Positions 1-8,263 are shown, numbered from the stretch's first letter. The stretch: 60,756 nucleotides of DNA from Ruminococcaceae bacterium UBA3751 (GCA_002371215.1 DFGL01000020.1:410-61165); one strand, 5' to 3'. Numbers and translations: made by a program. The notes: generated by a model from the sequence alone, not told the origin.

Positions 1-194
1 TCTATTTCAGAACAACTGACGTAACAGGCGTTATTTCTCTTCCTGAGGGAACAGAAATGTGTATGCCCGGCGATAACGTTGATATGAACGTTGAGCTTAT
101 TACTCCTATCGCTATCGAAAACGGTCTTCGTTTTGCTATCCGTGAGGGCGGCAGAACTGTAGGTTCAGGCGTTGTTATCGGTATCGAGGAATAA
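1..194 (+). CDS. tuf: Elongation factor Tu, C-terminal fragment (partial)
   Basis: The window opens inside this gene. The readable frame starts at base 3 and ends with TAA at 192-194. The 63 visible residues match the last beta-barrel domain of EF-Tu: a YFRTTDVTG stretch, the PGDN turn and the closing REGGRTVGSGVV segment. EF-Tu brings aminoacyl-tRNA to the ribosome in the cytoplasm as a GTPase; its G domain lies outside the window. A strong hairpin terminator follows 16 bases after the stop, so this is the end of its transcript. Confidence 0.97.
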   Translation, partial: YFRTTDVTGVISLPEGTEMCMPGDNVDMNVELITPIAIENGLRFAIREGGRTVGSGVVIGIEE

Positions 195-206
195 TTTGAA
201 CTAATT

Positions 207-236
207 TAAAAGCACTGCTTCGGCAGTGCTTTTTGT
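207..236 (+). terminator. Rho-independent terminator after tuf
   Basis: A perfect 8-bp stem (AGCACTGC / GCAGTGCT, 211-230) closes on a TTCG tetraloop and is followed by TTTTTG. Placement just after the tuf stop fits a factor-independent terminator. Confidence 0.93.
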
Positions 237-249
237 TATATATGAATAT

Positions 250-284
250 ATTTAAAGGGCGGGGAAAACCCCGCCCTTAGTTTT
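250..284 (-). terminator. Terminator between tuf and the GDPD gene
   Basis: A perfect 10-bp GC-rich stem (AAGGGCGGGG / CCCCGCCCTT, 255-278) encloses an AAAA loop. It lies 13 bases beyond the stop of the minus-strand phosphodiesterase gene and most likely ends that transcript. The U tract is weak on both strands. Confidence 0.75.
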
Positions 285-291
285 GTATTAC

Positions 292-1164
292 TTAATAAGT
301 AATGCAGTTTGTTGTTATATATTTTGTTCCTGCTCTTACAACCTTTTCCATAAGCTCAAGGCTGTCGCAGGTCCAGGTTGCAGTTTCAAGCCCTGCCTCG
401 TGTACCTTTTTAATCATAGCGCAGTCGTTAGCCGTATTGTTTTCGTTGTTGCAATCGTAGCTTATGCCGCAGTTTTCAACTGTTTTTGCCTTTGCGATAT
501 CCTCGTCGGTAATTTCATCGACAAGAAGAAAGAGCTTAGCGTCAGTGATTTCACGGAAAGTAACAAGATCCTCAAAAGCGAAGGCAATATAATTTGCCTC
601 AACGCCGTATTTCTTCTGAAGGTCGATTATCTCCTGATAGTACTGACGGTTGCGGTTGTACTTGAGCTCAACAGTGCAGGTCATTCCGTATTTAGCGCAG
701 GTTTTGAAGAAATCTTCAAGAGTGCATACCTTAAGCTCGGGATATTTAGCTATGTTGTGCCCGTTGGTATAATTGAGTTTGAGGAGCTCATCGTACGTTG
801 AAAGCTCAACAACTCTCGATTTATCCATCATTCTCGTTGTAACAGGGTCGTGGTGAAGAATCCATACTCCGTCGCGCGTTCTGTATATATCACATTCTGC
901 ACCCCAGTAACCTGCTTTGCCTGCTTCCTCATATGCGGGAAGGGTGTTCTCGGGAGCAACTGCTCTGAAGCCGCGGTGAGCTGTAAGAACATAATCGTCC
1001 TCGTCGGTAAGGCTTGAATCTTTAACGGATTGAACCTTATACGGAACTAATTTGCTGTAGTTTTTAAACCATTCAATTTTTTCTCCTGCTTTGATACCGC
1101 CGTATACTGCAGCTCCGAAAAGAGTTGCTGTTGCAGCGAATTTTGCAGCTGTTTTAAGTTTCAT
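292..1164 (-). CDS. Glycerophosphodiester phosphodiesterase family protein
   Basis: This 290-aa protein belongs to the GDPD family, TIM-barrel enzymes that hydrolyse glycerophosphodiesters to glycerol 3-phosphate and an alcohol. The metal and catalytic signature is visible: H63-R64-G65, the PENT motif with E72, E90 and D92, and a second His-Asp pair at 105-106. The first 30 residues (KTAAKFAATATLFGAAVYGG) form a hydrophobic segment that looks like a membrane anchor or uncleaved signal, so the domain is probably extracytoplasmic. The start has a GTGAGG Shine-Dalgarno site. It is transcribed alone from a promoter overlapping the end of radC. The substrate is not predictable. Confidence 0.9.
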   Translation of the reverse strand: MKLKTAAKFAATATLFGAAVYGGIKAGEKIEWFKNYSKLVPYKVQSVKDSSLTDEDDYVLTAHRGFRAVAPENTLPAYEEAGKAGYWGAECDIYRTRDGVWILHHDPVTTRMMDKSRVVELSTYDELLKLNYTNGHNIAKYPELKVCTLEDFFKTCAKYGMTCTVELKYNRNRQYYQEIIDLQKKYGVEANYIAFAFEDLVTFREITDAKLFLLVDEITDEDIAKAKTVENCGISYDCNNENNTANDCAMIKKVHEAGLETATWTCDSLELMEKVVRAGTKYITTNCITY

Positions 1165-1193
1165 ATCATTTACCTCACAAATGAATTTAGTAT

Positions 1194-1222
1194 ATTATAA
1201 CACGACTTGTTCATATATTCAA
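1194..1222 (-). promoter_or_regulatory. Promoter of the GDPD gene
   Basis: On the minus strand TTGAAT (1217-1222) and TATAAT (1194-1199) are separated by exactly 17 bases. The -35 hexamer lies inside the last codons of radC, so the phosphodiesterase has its own promoter. Confidence 0.75.
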
Positions 1223-1876
1223 CAACGGGTTTTCAGATTCCGTCATTATTGAATAATCCGAGCTTTTGCCAACGATAATATGGTCTATAAGCTCAATATC
1301 TATTGTTCTCAGTAATTGTATCAGTTTTCTCGTAATCATAATATCTTCATACGACGGCTCAGGGGACGCGCTTGGATGATTATGCGCAATTATTGCCCCT
1401 GTGGCATTATGGTCAATAAGAAAAAGCATCAACCCTCTTATGTCAACTACAGATTGATTAACGTAACCTTCCGATATGATGCGCCAGTCAAGAACCTTTC
1501 TTTTGTCATTAAGCGCAACAACTGCAAAGCATTCATTCCTTTTTACCTTCAGCAGCGCCCTGAAATAGTCCTTAGCCGTTTGGGTATCCGTGATTTTATG
1601 AATTTTTTCAATTTTCTCTTCGCCGATTCTCTGTGCTGCCTGGTAAAACAGAGATATAAATACAGCCGTCCTTTCGTCAAGACCTTTAACGCACAGAAGG
1701 GATCTGACGTCTGTTTTCAATACATCCCTTAATGTGCCGTAGTTTGCAATCAGCCTGGCGGCAAGCTCGCTGTCCTTTTCTCCGTAGTGACTTCGCTTTG
1801 AATAGCGAATTATTTTATCAAGTATTTCAACATCGCTCAGACCGTCTAAATGGCTTTTTCTTTCTGAATTATCCAT
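1211..1876 (-). CDS. radC: RadC family JAB-domain protein
   Basis: The 221-aa protein has the usual RadC layout: an N-terminal helix-hairpin-helix-like part (about residues 15-85) and a C-terminal MPN/JAB domain. The JAMM-type metal motif is intact, with HNHPS near residue 164 and an Asp about 13 residues later. RadC proteins have long been called DNA repair proteins, but their role is unproven; the JAB domain suggests a metal-dependent hydrolase. The start codon lies two bases after the fumC stop, so the two genes are probably co-transcribed and translationally coupled. Confidence 0.92.
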   Translation of the reverse strand: MDNSERKSHLDGLSDVEILDKIIRYSKRSHYGEKDSELAARLIANYGTLRDVLKTDVRSLLCVKGLDERTAVFISLFYQAAQRIGEEKIEKIHKITDTQTAKDYFRALLKVKRNECFAVVALNDKRKVLDWRIISEGYVNQSVVDIRGLMLFLIDHNATGAIIAHNHPSASPEPSYEDIMITRKLIQLLRTIDIELIDHIIVGKSSDYSIMTESENPLLNI

Positions 1877-1878
1877 TT

Positions 1879-3255
1879 TTAAACCATATCCTCCGGATGA
1901 AATACCCTGTCAAATTCCTCTTTGCTGAGAAATCCGAGTTCAACGCACGCCTCTTTTAGCGTTATGTTTTCAGCATAAGCCTTCTTAGCGGTTTTTGCCG
2001 CGTTTTCGTAACCTATGTACGGGTTGAGTGCGGTTACGAGCATAAGGGAATTATTAAGGTTAGCCTGCATTTTTTCTCTGTTGGCTGTTATTCCCGAAGC
2101 GCAGTTTTTATCAAAGGAGATAATCGCGTCGCTCAGCAGTCTTACAGACTGAATAAAATTGTAAATTATTACGGGCATAAATACGTTAAGCTCAAAATTG
2201 CCCTGGCTTGCGGCAAAGCCTATTGCCGCGTCGTTACCCATAACCTGAACGGCAACCATAGTAACTGCCTCGCACTGCGTGGGGTTAACCTTACCCGGCA
2301 TGATTGATGAACCGGGTTCATTTTCGGGAATTTTTATTTCACCGAGACCGAGCCTCGGACCGCTTGCGAGCCAGCGTATATCGTTTGCAATTTTCATCAT
2401 ATCAGCCGCAAGCGCTTTAACTGCGCCGTGCGCAAAAACGATTTCGTCCTTAGAGGTCAGGGCGTGGAATTTGTTTTCTGCGGTAATAAACTGCTTGCCC
2501 GTAATTTCAGATACAGCCTTTGCAACCTTTTTATCAAAGCCCTCGGGTGCGTTGAGCCCCGTTCCGACAGCCGTGCCGCCGAGCGCCAGTTCCTTAAGCC
2601 CGCAGAGTGCGTTTTCAATCTGGCAAACGTCCTTTTCAAGGCTCGTGCGCCAGCCGCTTATTTCCTGAGTAAAGGTGATAGGCGTTGCGTCCTGAAGGTG
2701 AGTGCGTCCGCATTTAACAACCCCTTCGTTTTCCTCTTCAAGTCTTTCGAAGGTGGATATAAGTGCCTTTATAGCGGGAATAAGCCTGTCCTCAAGTATC
2801 GTAACCGAGGCTATGCTTATAGCCGTGGGGAAGGTGTCGTTTGAGCTCTGGCTCATATTTATATCGTCGTTAGGATGTAGGAGCGTCTTTCCGGCAATTT
2901 CATTCCCGCGGTTTGCTATAACCTCGTTTGCGTTCATATTTGACTGCGTTCCCGAGCCCGTCTGCCATACAACGAGGGGAAAGTGCTCTTTGAGTTTTCC
3001 GCTTATAACCTCATCGCATACAGCGGATATAACCCTGTATTTTTCATCGGTCATTCTTTCGGGCACGAGGCTGCGGTTAGCCTCTGCAGCAGCCTTTTTA
3101 AGTATTCCGAAGGCGGTGATTACCTCCTCGGGCATAGTTTCAATGTCCTTGCCTATTAAAAAATTCTCGTGAGAGCGCTGCGTCTGTGCGCCCCAGTATT
3201 TATCGGCGGGTACCTTAACCTCGCCCATAGAGTCGTGTTCAATTCTGTAGTCCAT
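1879..3255 (-). CDS. fumC: Class II fumarate hydratase
   Basis: This cytoplasmic enzyme interconverts fumarate and L-malate. At 458 aa it has the normal length of the iron-independent homotetrameric FumC type. The superfamily signature GSSIMPGKVNPTQ is near residue 315, and the TGSGTQSNMNANEV and GRTHLQDA segments of the active site are present. The start is set by a GGAGG site six bases before ATG. It is the first gene of the fumC-radC unit. Aspartase is the main alternative in this superfamily, but the active-site segments favour fumarase. Confidence 0.95.
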   Translation of the reverse strand: MDYRIEHDSMGEVKVPADKYWGAQTQRSHENFLIGKDIETMPEEVITAFGILKKAAAEANRSLVPERMTDEKYRVISAVCDEVISGKLKEHFPLVVWQTGSGTQSNMNANEVIANRGNEIAGKTLLHPNDDINMSQSSNDTFPTAISIASVTILEDRLIPAIKALISTFERLEEENEGVVKCGRTHLQDATPITFTQEISGWRTSLEKDVCQIENALCGLKELALGGTAVGTGLNAPEGFDKKVAKAVSEITGKQFITAENKFHALTSKDEIVFAHGAVKALAADMMKIANDIRWLASGPRLGLGEIKIPENEPGSSIMPGKVNPTQCEAVTMVAVQVMGNDAAIGFAASQGNFELNVFMPVIIYNFIQSVRLLSDAIISFDKNCASGITANREKMQANLNNSLMLVTALNPYIGYENAAKTAKKAYAENITLKEACVELGFLSKEEFDRVFHPEDMV

Positions 3256-3277
3256 AATCCGCCTCCTATCATAATAT

Positions 3278-3307
3278 ATTATATATTTAATTACTGCTTA
3301 AAATCAA
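3278..3307 (-). promoter_or_regulatory. Promoter of fumC-radC
   Basis: Minus-strand TTGATT (3302-3307) and TATAAT (3278-3283) are separated by 18 bases, just upstream of the fumC Shine-Dalgarno site. Confidence 0.65.
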
Positions 3308-3326
3308 GAGTTTTAAGGCTTTTATT

Positions 3327-3355
3327 TTGACAATCAGGTGTAATTATGATATTAT
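3327..3355 (+). promoter_or_regulatory. Promoter of the aminotransferase operon
   Basis: A perfect -35 hexamer TTGACA (3327-3332) is followed after 17 bases by TATTAT (3350-3355). This drives the aminotransferase, sugar isomerase and DMT transporter genes, divergent from fumC. Confidence 0.85.
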
Positions 3356-3388
3356 ATCTACATTCTGATATTTCTACGGAGGAAAAAA

Positions 3389-4654
3389 ATGAAAAAATAT
3401 GCGGAAATGACTAAAGAGGAGCTTATTGCAGAAAGAGAAGCCCTCCTGAAAAGGTACAATGATTTCAAAGATATGGGGCTTAACCTTGATATGTCAAGGG
3501 GTAAGCCCGGCAAGGATCAGCTCGATTTATCAATGGACCTGCTTAAATATAATAATTATATTGAAGACGGAATTGACCTCAGAAACTACGGTATTCTTGA
3601 CGGTATTCCGAGCTGTAAAAAGCTTTTTGCGGACCTTCTTGACGTTGAACCAAAGAACATACTCTTAGGCCCGAACGCAAGCCTTTCAATTATGTTTGAC
3701 TATCTTGCTCAGGCTTATTCCCACGGCGTTTGCGGCAGCACTCCGTGGAACGATATTCCCGATATTAAATTCCTTTGTCCCGTACCGGGTTACGACAGGC
3801 ATTTTACCATTCTTGAATATTTCAATATCAAGATGATTAACGTTCCGATGAAGAGCGACGGTCCGGATATGGATAAAATTGAGGAACTTATAAAGGATGA
3901 AAAGGTAAAGGGTATGTTCTGCGTTCCCAAGTATTCAAACCCGCAGGGTATTACCTACAGCGACGAGGTTGTAAGGCGTATTGCTGCGCTTAAGCCTGCC
4001 GCAGAGGATTTCAGAATAATCTGGGACAATGCATACTGCGTTCACGAACTTTATGATGAGGGCGATACCCTTCTCAACATCTTTGACGTTCTCGGTGATT
4101 ACGGCAACGAGGATATGGTAATTGAGGTTTGCTCAACCTCCAAGATGACCTTCCCGGGCGCGGGGATTTCCGCCCTTGCGGCAAGCGATAATAATATTGC
4201 CGATATAAAGAGAAGACTCAACTGCCAGACTATCAGCTATGATAAAATGAATCAGTACCGCCACGTTAAGTTCTTCGGCGACGTTGAGGGAATCAAGGCG
4301 CATATGAAAAAGCACGCGGCTATTATGAGACCGAAGTTTGAAATGGTTATCAAGCATCTTGAAAACGAACTTAAAACCCGCGGTATTGCCTCATGGATTA
4401 ATCCGAAAGGCGGCTACTTCATCAGCCTTGACGTTATGAACGGTTGTGCAAAAAGAACGGGCGAGCTCTGTAAAGAAGCGGGAGTTACGCTTACAACGGT
4501 AGGCGCAACGTATCCGTATTTTAACGATCCGAACGACAGCAATATCCGTATTGCTCCGTCGCTTCCTCCCGTTGAGGAGCTTGATATTGCGGCTCAGATT
4601 TTATGCGTAAGCGTTTGCATTGCCTGCGCTGAAAAGCTGCTTGAAACAAAATAA
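3389..4654 (+). CDS. PLP-dependent class I aminotransferase (aspartate aminotransferase-like)
   Basis: The 421-aa fold-type I protein carries the SxSK-type motif (STSKMTFPGAG, Lys near residue 252) that binds pyridoxal phosphate, and a D-N-A-Y segment that contacts the cofactor. The N-terminal LDMSRGKPGKDQLDLS stretch is typical of the subgroup annotated as aspartate aminotransferase (Pfam Asp_aminotransf, PF12897). It probably moves amino groups between an amino acid and 2-oxoglutarate; the exact substrate is not predictable. Start: ATG with a strong GGAGG site. It is first in a three-gene unit. Confidence 0.88.
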   Translation: MKKYAEMTKEELIAEREALLKRYNDFKDMGLNLDMSRGKPGKDQLDLSMDLLKYNNYIEDGIDLRNYGILDGIPSCKKLFADLLDVEPKNILLGPNASLSIMFDYLAQAYSHGVCGSTPWNDIPDIKFLCPVPGYDRHFTILEYFNIKMINVPMKSDGPDMDKIEELIKDEKVKGMFCVPKYSNPQGITYSDEVVRRIAALKPAAEDFRIIWDNAYCVHELYDEGDTLLNIFDVLGDYGNEDMVIEVCSTSKMTFPGAGISALAASDNNIADIKRRLNCQTISYDKMNQYRHVKFFGDVEGIKAHMKKHAAIMRPKFEMVIKHLENELKTRGIASWINPKGGYFISLDVMNGCAKRTGELCKEAGVTLTTVGATYPYFNDPNDSNIRIAPSLPPVEELDIAAQILCVSVCIACAEKLLETK

Positions 4655-4672
4655 GTTAAAGGATTTGTCGCT

Positions 4673-5467
4673 ATGAATATAGGCGCTTCAACCTCGTGCT
4701 TTTATCCTCTTGAAACCGAAAAAGCGCTGAGCGAGGTAATAGCATTAGGTTTTAATAAGGCGGAGATTTTTTTCAATACAAGTTCGGAATTAAAATCGGA
4801 TTTTGTGAATATGCTAAGAAAAAATGCTGATGAAAACGGGGTTCAGGTGTTATCTGTTCACCCGTTTTCCTCGGCTCTTGAAAATATGTGTATTTTCGGC
4901 GAATATCAAAGGCGCTTTGATGATTTTATAGGGCTTTACCGTGAGCATTGCCATGCAGCGGCGTTGCTCGGAGCTAAGTTTTTAGTTATCCACGGCGCTC
5001 GCGATGTAAGAAAAATTCCGCTTCCCGACGAGCTGTATTTTGAACGCTTTCGCTATCTTGTTGATATAGGAAAAGAGGAGGGCGTTACGGTCTGTCAGGA
5101 GAACGTTCACCTCTTTAAAAGCCAGCATATCGCATTTATGAAGAGAATGCGGGAAGCACTCGGCAGCGATTTCCATATGGTGTTTGACGTTAAGCAATCT
5201 ATCAGAGCGGGGTATGACCCCTTTGAGTTCCTTGATGAGATGAAAAACGAGATTGTACACGTTCATTTATCCGATAACAATCTGCCCGAGGCGGATTGTC
5301 TACCGCCGGGAAAGGGAAACTTTGATTTTGCACGTCTTTTCAGAACGCTAAGTGAAGCGGATTATAAAGGCGACTACGTTATAGAAATTTATTCAAAGGG
5401 CTTGGACGTTAAGCAGGAGCTTGCTCTGAGCAAAAAGTTTTTTGATAATGAAGAATATATCAGATAA
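4673..5467 (+). CDS. Sugar phosphate isomerase/epimerase family protein (xylose isomerase-like TIM barrel)
   Basis: The 264-aa protein has the AP-endonuclease-2/xylose isomerase-like TIM-barrel pattern: MNIGASTSCF at the start, a metal-ligand-like ENVHLF near residue 140, FDVKQ near 170, and VHLSDN near 200 followed by PPGKGNFDF. These are the usual positions of the Glu, Asp and His metal ligands. Members isomerise or epimerise sugars or inositols; I cannot name the substrate. It follows the aminotransferase by 18 bases and overlaps the next gene by about 20 bases, so the three are co-expressed. Confidence 0.8.
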   Translation: MNIGASTSCFYPLETEKALSEVIALGFNKAEIFFNTSSELKSDFVNMLRKNADENGVQVLSVHPFSSALENMCIFGEYQRRFDDFIGLYREHCHAAALLGAKFLVIHGARDVRKIPLPDELYFERFRYLVDIGKEEGVTVCQENVHLFKSQHIAFMKRMREALGSDFHMVFDVKQSIRAGYDPFEFLDEMKNEIVHVHLSDNNLPEADCLPPGKGNFDFARLFRTLSEADYKGDYVIEIYSKGLDVKQELALSKKFFDNEEYIR

Positions 5468-6335
5468 GAAAAAAGGAATAATCTGTATACTTTTTTCTGC
5501 CCTCTGCTTTTCGGGAATGAGCTCGTTTATAAATTTATCGGGCGACCTTCCGACTCCGCAGAAGGTTTTTTTTCGTAATCTTGTAGCGGTTATTATTGCT
5601 TCGGCAGCGCTAATAAAAAACGGGGAACCGTTCAAACCTGCAAAGGGGACGGCTCCGTTTCATCTTTTGCGCTCTGTAGCGGGGCTTGCGGGAGTTTTCG
5701 GCAATTTTTATGCAACAACGCATATGGCGCATACCGCCGACGCCGCAATGCTCAATAAGCTCTCTCCGTTTTTTACGCTTGTTTTTTCCGCAATTTTTCT
5801 TAAAGAGGCGGTGAAGTCAAAGCAGGTGCTTGCAATAATAGGTGCGCTTGCGGGCGCGATGCTGGTAATAAAACCCTCGTTCAATAATGCCGAACTTCTC
5901 CCTTCGCTTGCGGGATTTTTTGGCGGTCTGTGCGCAGGCGCTGCGTATACCTGTGTTCGCCATATGGGTAATAAGGGTGAAAACGGGCGCTTTACCGTAT
6001 TTTTCTTTTCAGCCTTTTCGGTTGCGCTGACAGCTCCGTACCTCTTTTTTAACTATCACCCTATGACCTCAAAGCAGCTTATATATCTGCTCCTTGTGGG
6101 AATTTGCGCTGCTGGCGGGCAGTTTGGAATTACTGCGGCATACACCTTTGCTCCAAGCAGGGAAATATCTGTCTATGATTATTCCAATATATTGTTTACC
6201 GCTATTGAGGGATATCTCTTCCTCGGGCATCAGGTGCCTGATTTGTGGTCGGTTGTGGGCTATATTTTGATAATTTTAATGGCTGTCTGGATGTTTATAT
6301 ACAATAACAAGCAAACAGGACTTAAAAAGCAATAA
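5448..6335 (+). CDS. DMT superfamily (EamA) transporter
   Basis: About ten hydrophobic segments in two repeated halves define a drug/metabolite transporter of the EamA group in the inner membrane. The first half contains the typical GMSSFINLSGDLPTPQKVFFRN entry region; the second ends with a short Lys-rich tail. I chose ATG at 5448; an in-frame TTG lies two codons upstream. The start is inside the sugar isomerase gene, which indicates coupling. Substrate unknown; amino acids or other small metabolites are typical. No terminator-like hairpin with a T tract follows. Confidence 0.85.
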   Translation: MKNISDKKKGIICILFSALCFSGMSSFINLSGDLPTPQKVFFRNLVAVIIASAALIKNGEPFKPAKGTAPFHLLRSVAGLAGVFGNFYATTHMAHTADAAMLNKLSPFFTLVFSAIFLKEAVKSKQVLAIIGALAGAMLVIKPSFNNAELLPSLAGFFGGLCAGAAYTCVRHMGNKGENGRFTVFFFSAFSVALTAPYLFFNYHPMTSKQLIYLLLVGICAAGGQFGITAAYTFAPSREISVYDYSNILFTAIEGYLFLGHQVPDLWSVVGYILIILMAVWMFIYNNKQTGLKKQ

Positions 6336-6368
6336 TAGTTTCAATATCTTGTTGTAAAGTGAAAACAC

Positions 6369-6397
6369 TTGACTTTTACTATATGTTGTGTTACAAT
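6369..6397 (+). promoter_or_regulatory. nrdR promoter
   Basis: TTGACT (6369-6374) and TACAAT (6392-6397) are separated by exactly 17 bases, upstream of the nrdR start at 6434. Confidence 0.85.
6376..6391. promoter_or_regulatory. NrdR box inside the nrdR promoter spacer
   Basis: The 16 bases TTACTATATGTTGTGT match the palindromic NrdR box (ACACWAYATRTWGTGT) at 14 of 16 positions. The site fills the spacer between -35 and -10, so bound NrdR would block RNA polymerase. A weaker 10/16 match lies at 6339-6354. NrdR boxes usually occur in pairs, and the 37-base spacing here is not the usual one, so the second box is doubtful. Confidence 0.7.
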
Positions 6398-6433
6398 GTG
6401 AAATGTATTCAATAACAGAGGAGGAAATTTGTT

Positions 6434-6883
6434 ATGAAATGTCCGTTTTGTGGTTTCACAGACAGTAAGGTTATTGACTCCCGTCCAACAGACGAGAATG
6501 AGAGAATCCGCAGAAGAAGGGAATGCCTTCAGTGCGGTAAGAGATTTACCACATATGAGATTATTGAGGACGTTCCGATTATTGTTATTAAAAAGGATAA
6601 GTCACGCGAGGTATTTGACCGCAATAAGATTTTAAAGGGAATGCTTCGCGCGTGCGAAAAGCGTCACGTAACGGTTGCCGAGCTTGAAACAAAAATCAGC
6701 GAGATTGAGGCTTCGCTTCAGGCTTCTGTTGACAGAGAGGTTACCTCCGCAAGAATCGGTGAGCTCATTATGGAAAAGCTTAAAGATATTGACGAGGTTG
6801 CTTACGTTCGCTTTGCTTCGGTTTACAAGGAATTTGATTCCGCTGAATCCTTCCGCGACGAGCTTGCAAAACTAAATGATTAG
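6434..6883 (+). CDS. nrdR: Transcriptional repressor NrdR
   Basis: The 149-aa protein has the full NrdR layout. A four-cysteine zinc ribbon (C3, C6, C31, C34) binds DNA, and an ATP-cone domain (about 49-139) senses ATP or dATP. NrdR represses ribonucleotide reductase genes when dATP is high. Residues RRRRECLQCGKRFTTYE are typical. GGAGG lies upstream of the ATG. A strong match to its own operator sits in its promoter, which points to autoregulation. No ribonucleotide reductase gene is in the window. Confidence 0.97.
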   Translation: MKCPFCGFTDSKVIDSRPTDENERIRRRRECLQCGKRFTTYEIIEDVPIIVIKKDKSREVFDRNKILKGMLRACEKRHVTVAELETKISEIEASLQASVDREVTSARIGELIMEKLKDIDEVAYVRFASVYKEFDSAESFRDELAKLND

Positions 6884-6886
6884 TAT

Positions 6887-6919
6887 TAACGGCTGACGAT
6901 TACCGCCAGCCGTTATTTT
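6887..6919 (+). terminator. Terminator after nrdR
   Basis: A 9-bp perfect stem (TAACGGCTG 6887-6895 / CAGCCGTTA 6907-6915) is followed by TTTTG, three bases after the nrdR stop. Confidence 0.88.
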
Positions 6920-6946
6920 GTATATCCAAATTATTGTACACCCAAT

Positions 6947-6980
6947 ATCTTCCGATTGACTTCGGAAGATTTTTGTTTTA
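6947..6980 (+). terminator. Terminator-like hairpin overlapping the dinB promoter
   Basis: A perfect 9-bp stem (ATCTTCCGA 6947-6955 / TCGGAAGAT 6962-6970) is followed by TTTTGTTTT. Its six-base loop is exactly TTGACT, the -35 hexamer of the next promoter. Confidence 0.6.
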
Positions 6981-6984
6981 TAAT
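6956..6984 (+). promoter_or_regulatory. Promoter of the Y-family polymerase operon
   Basis: TTGACT (6956-6961), 17 bases, TATAAT (6979-6984). Transcription should start near 6991, within the LexA-like box. Confidence 0.85.
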
Positions 6985-6989
6985 TAAAT

Positions 6990-7003
6990 CAAACAAATGT
7001 TCT
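6990..7003. promoter_or_regulatory. LexA (SOS) box
   Basis: CAAACAAATGTTCT matches the Gram-positive LexA consensus CGAACRNRYGTTYG at 12 of 14 positions. It sits over the expected transcription start of the polymerase operon, a normal place for LexA repression. lexA itself is not in the window. Confidence 0.68.
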
Positions 7004-7017
7004 AAAAGGTGTTGATT

Positions 7018-8253
7018 ATGGACAGAACGGTTCTTCATGTTGACTGTAATAAATTTTATGCCTCGGTGGAATGTCTTTACCGCCCTGAGATACGTAACAA
7101 GCCCGTAGCTGTCGGCGGAAGCACGGAAAGCCGCCATGGAATAATATTAACAAAAAACGAAATTGCCTCAAAATACGGCTTAACGGTTGGCGAGCCGCTG
7201 TGGAAAGCGCGGCAAAAATGCCCCGATTTAATTATCGTTCCGCCGAATTATCCGTTGTATCTTCGCTTTTCAAAGCTTTGCCGAAGGGTGTTTGAGGATT
7301 ATACGGATTTGATTGAGCCCTTCGGGCTTGATGAATGCTGGCTTGACGTAACGGGTATGGAAAAAAGCGGGCTTGAAATCGCCGAGGAAATCCGCAGCCG
7401 TATTAAAACCGAGCTCGGAATTACCGTAAGCATAGGAGTCAGCTTTAATAAAATTTTTGCAAAACTCGGCTCGGATTACAAAAAACCGGACGCAATCACC
7501 GTTATAAGTAAGGAGAATTTTAAGGATATTGCGTGGAACTTACCCTGCGGCGACTTGCTTTTTGTCGGGCGTTCAACGTCGCGCAGGCTGAATTATTACG
7601 GCATTAATACTATCGGCGATATTGCAAATTCCGATATTGAATTTTTAAAGCGGATTTTAGGCAAAAACGGGGAAACGCTCTGGCTGTTTGCCAACGGGCT
7701 TGATTCCTCCCGCGTTCGCCATAAGGATGAGATTGAGGACGTTAAAAGCGTTGGCAATTCAACTACTACTCCGCGCGATTTGGTAGACGATATGGACGTT
7801 AAAACCGTTTTTCGCGTGCTTTGCGAAAGTGTTTCAACACGTCTGAGAGAGCAGGGATTAAAGGGCAGAACGGTAACTATAAGCGTCCGCGATACCGAAC
7901 TCGTTTCCTTTACCCGTCAGAGAGCGCTCCCTGCCTGTACCAACGTCAGTACGGAAATTTTAAAAACCGCAATGGAGCTTTTCAGAGCTAATTATGACTG
8001 GAAGAATCATATCCGTTCGCTCGGCGTTTCCGTAAGCGACTTCGATATGCAGTTCTGCGAGCAATTCGATTTAACGGGCAGCGTTGAAAGGCGGGAAAAA
8101 GAGGAAAAAATCGAAACTACTGTTGATGCGCTCAAAAGACGCTTCGGAAATTACTGTATTCAGCGCGCCTGCCAGCTTGAGCGGCGCGACCTTTCGGGCT
8201 TTAATCCCCACGATGAGCATATTATCCACCCGATAGGTTATAAGGTATCATAA
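7018..8253 (+). CDS. dinB: Y-family DNA polymerase (DNA polymerase IV-like)
   Basis: This 411-aa translesion polymerase copies past damaged template bases. The metal-binding residues are visible: D9 in HVDCNKFYASVE and D105-E106 in PFGLDECWLD. The palm, fingers and thumb extend to about residue 240, followed by the little-finger domain. The start is ATG at 7018 because AAAGGTG lies six bases upstream; an upstream in-frame GTG (7009) overlaps that ribosome site. The promoter carries a LexA-like box, so SOS induction is likely. It is followed by a small gene of unknown function. UmuC-type naming is an alternative, but the overall form is DinB-like. Confidence 0.93.
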   Translation: MDRTVLHVDCNKFYASVECLYRPEIRNKPVAVGGSTESRHGIILTKNEIASKYGLTVGEPLWKARQKCPDLIIVPPNYPLYLRFSKLCRRVFEDYTDLIEPFGLDECWLDVTGMEKSGLEIAEEIRSRIKTELGITVSIGVSFNKIFAKLGSDYKKPDAITVISKENFKDIAWNLPCGDLLFVGRSTSRRLNYYGINTIGDIANSDIEFLKRILGKNGETLWLFANGLDSSRVRHKDEIEDVKSVGNSTTTPRDLVDDMDVKTVFRVLCESVSTRLREQGLKGRTVTISVRDTELVSFTRQRALPACTNVSTEILKTAMELFRANYDWKNHIRSLGVSVSDFDMQFCEQFDLTGSVERREKEEKIETTVDALKRRFGNYCIQRACQLERRDLSGFNPHDEHIIHPIGYKVS

Positions 8254-8263
8254 GGAGGTAAAA

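Noticed and set aside
292..801. Long open frames on the opposite strand of several genes, such as over the GDPD gene and fumC
   Set aside because: They have no ribosome sites or family resemblance and lie fully within confidently recognised genes.
6357..6370. AAGTG-AAAA-CACTT hairpin as terminator of the DMT gene
   Set aside because: Only five base pairs and no T tract; it borders the nrdR -35 and is more likely incidental.
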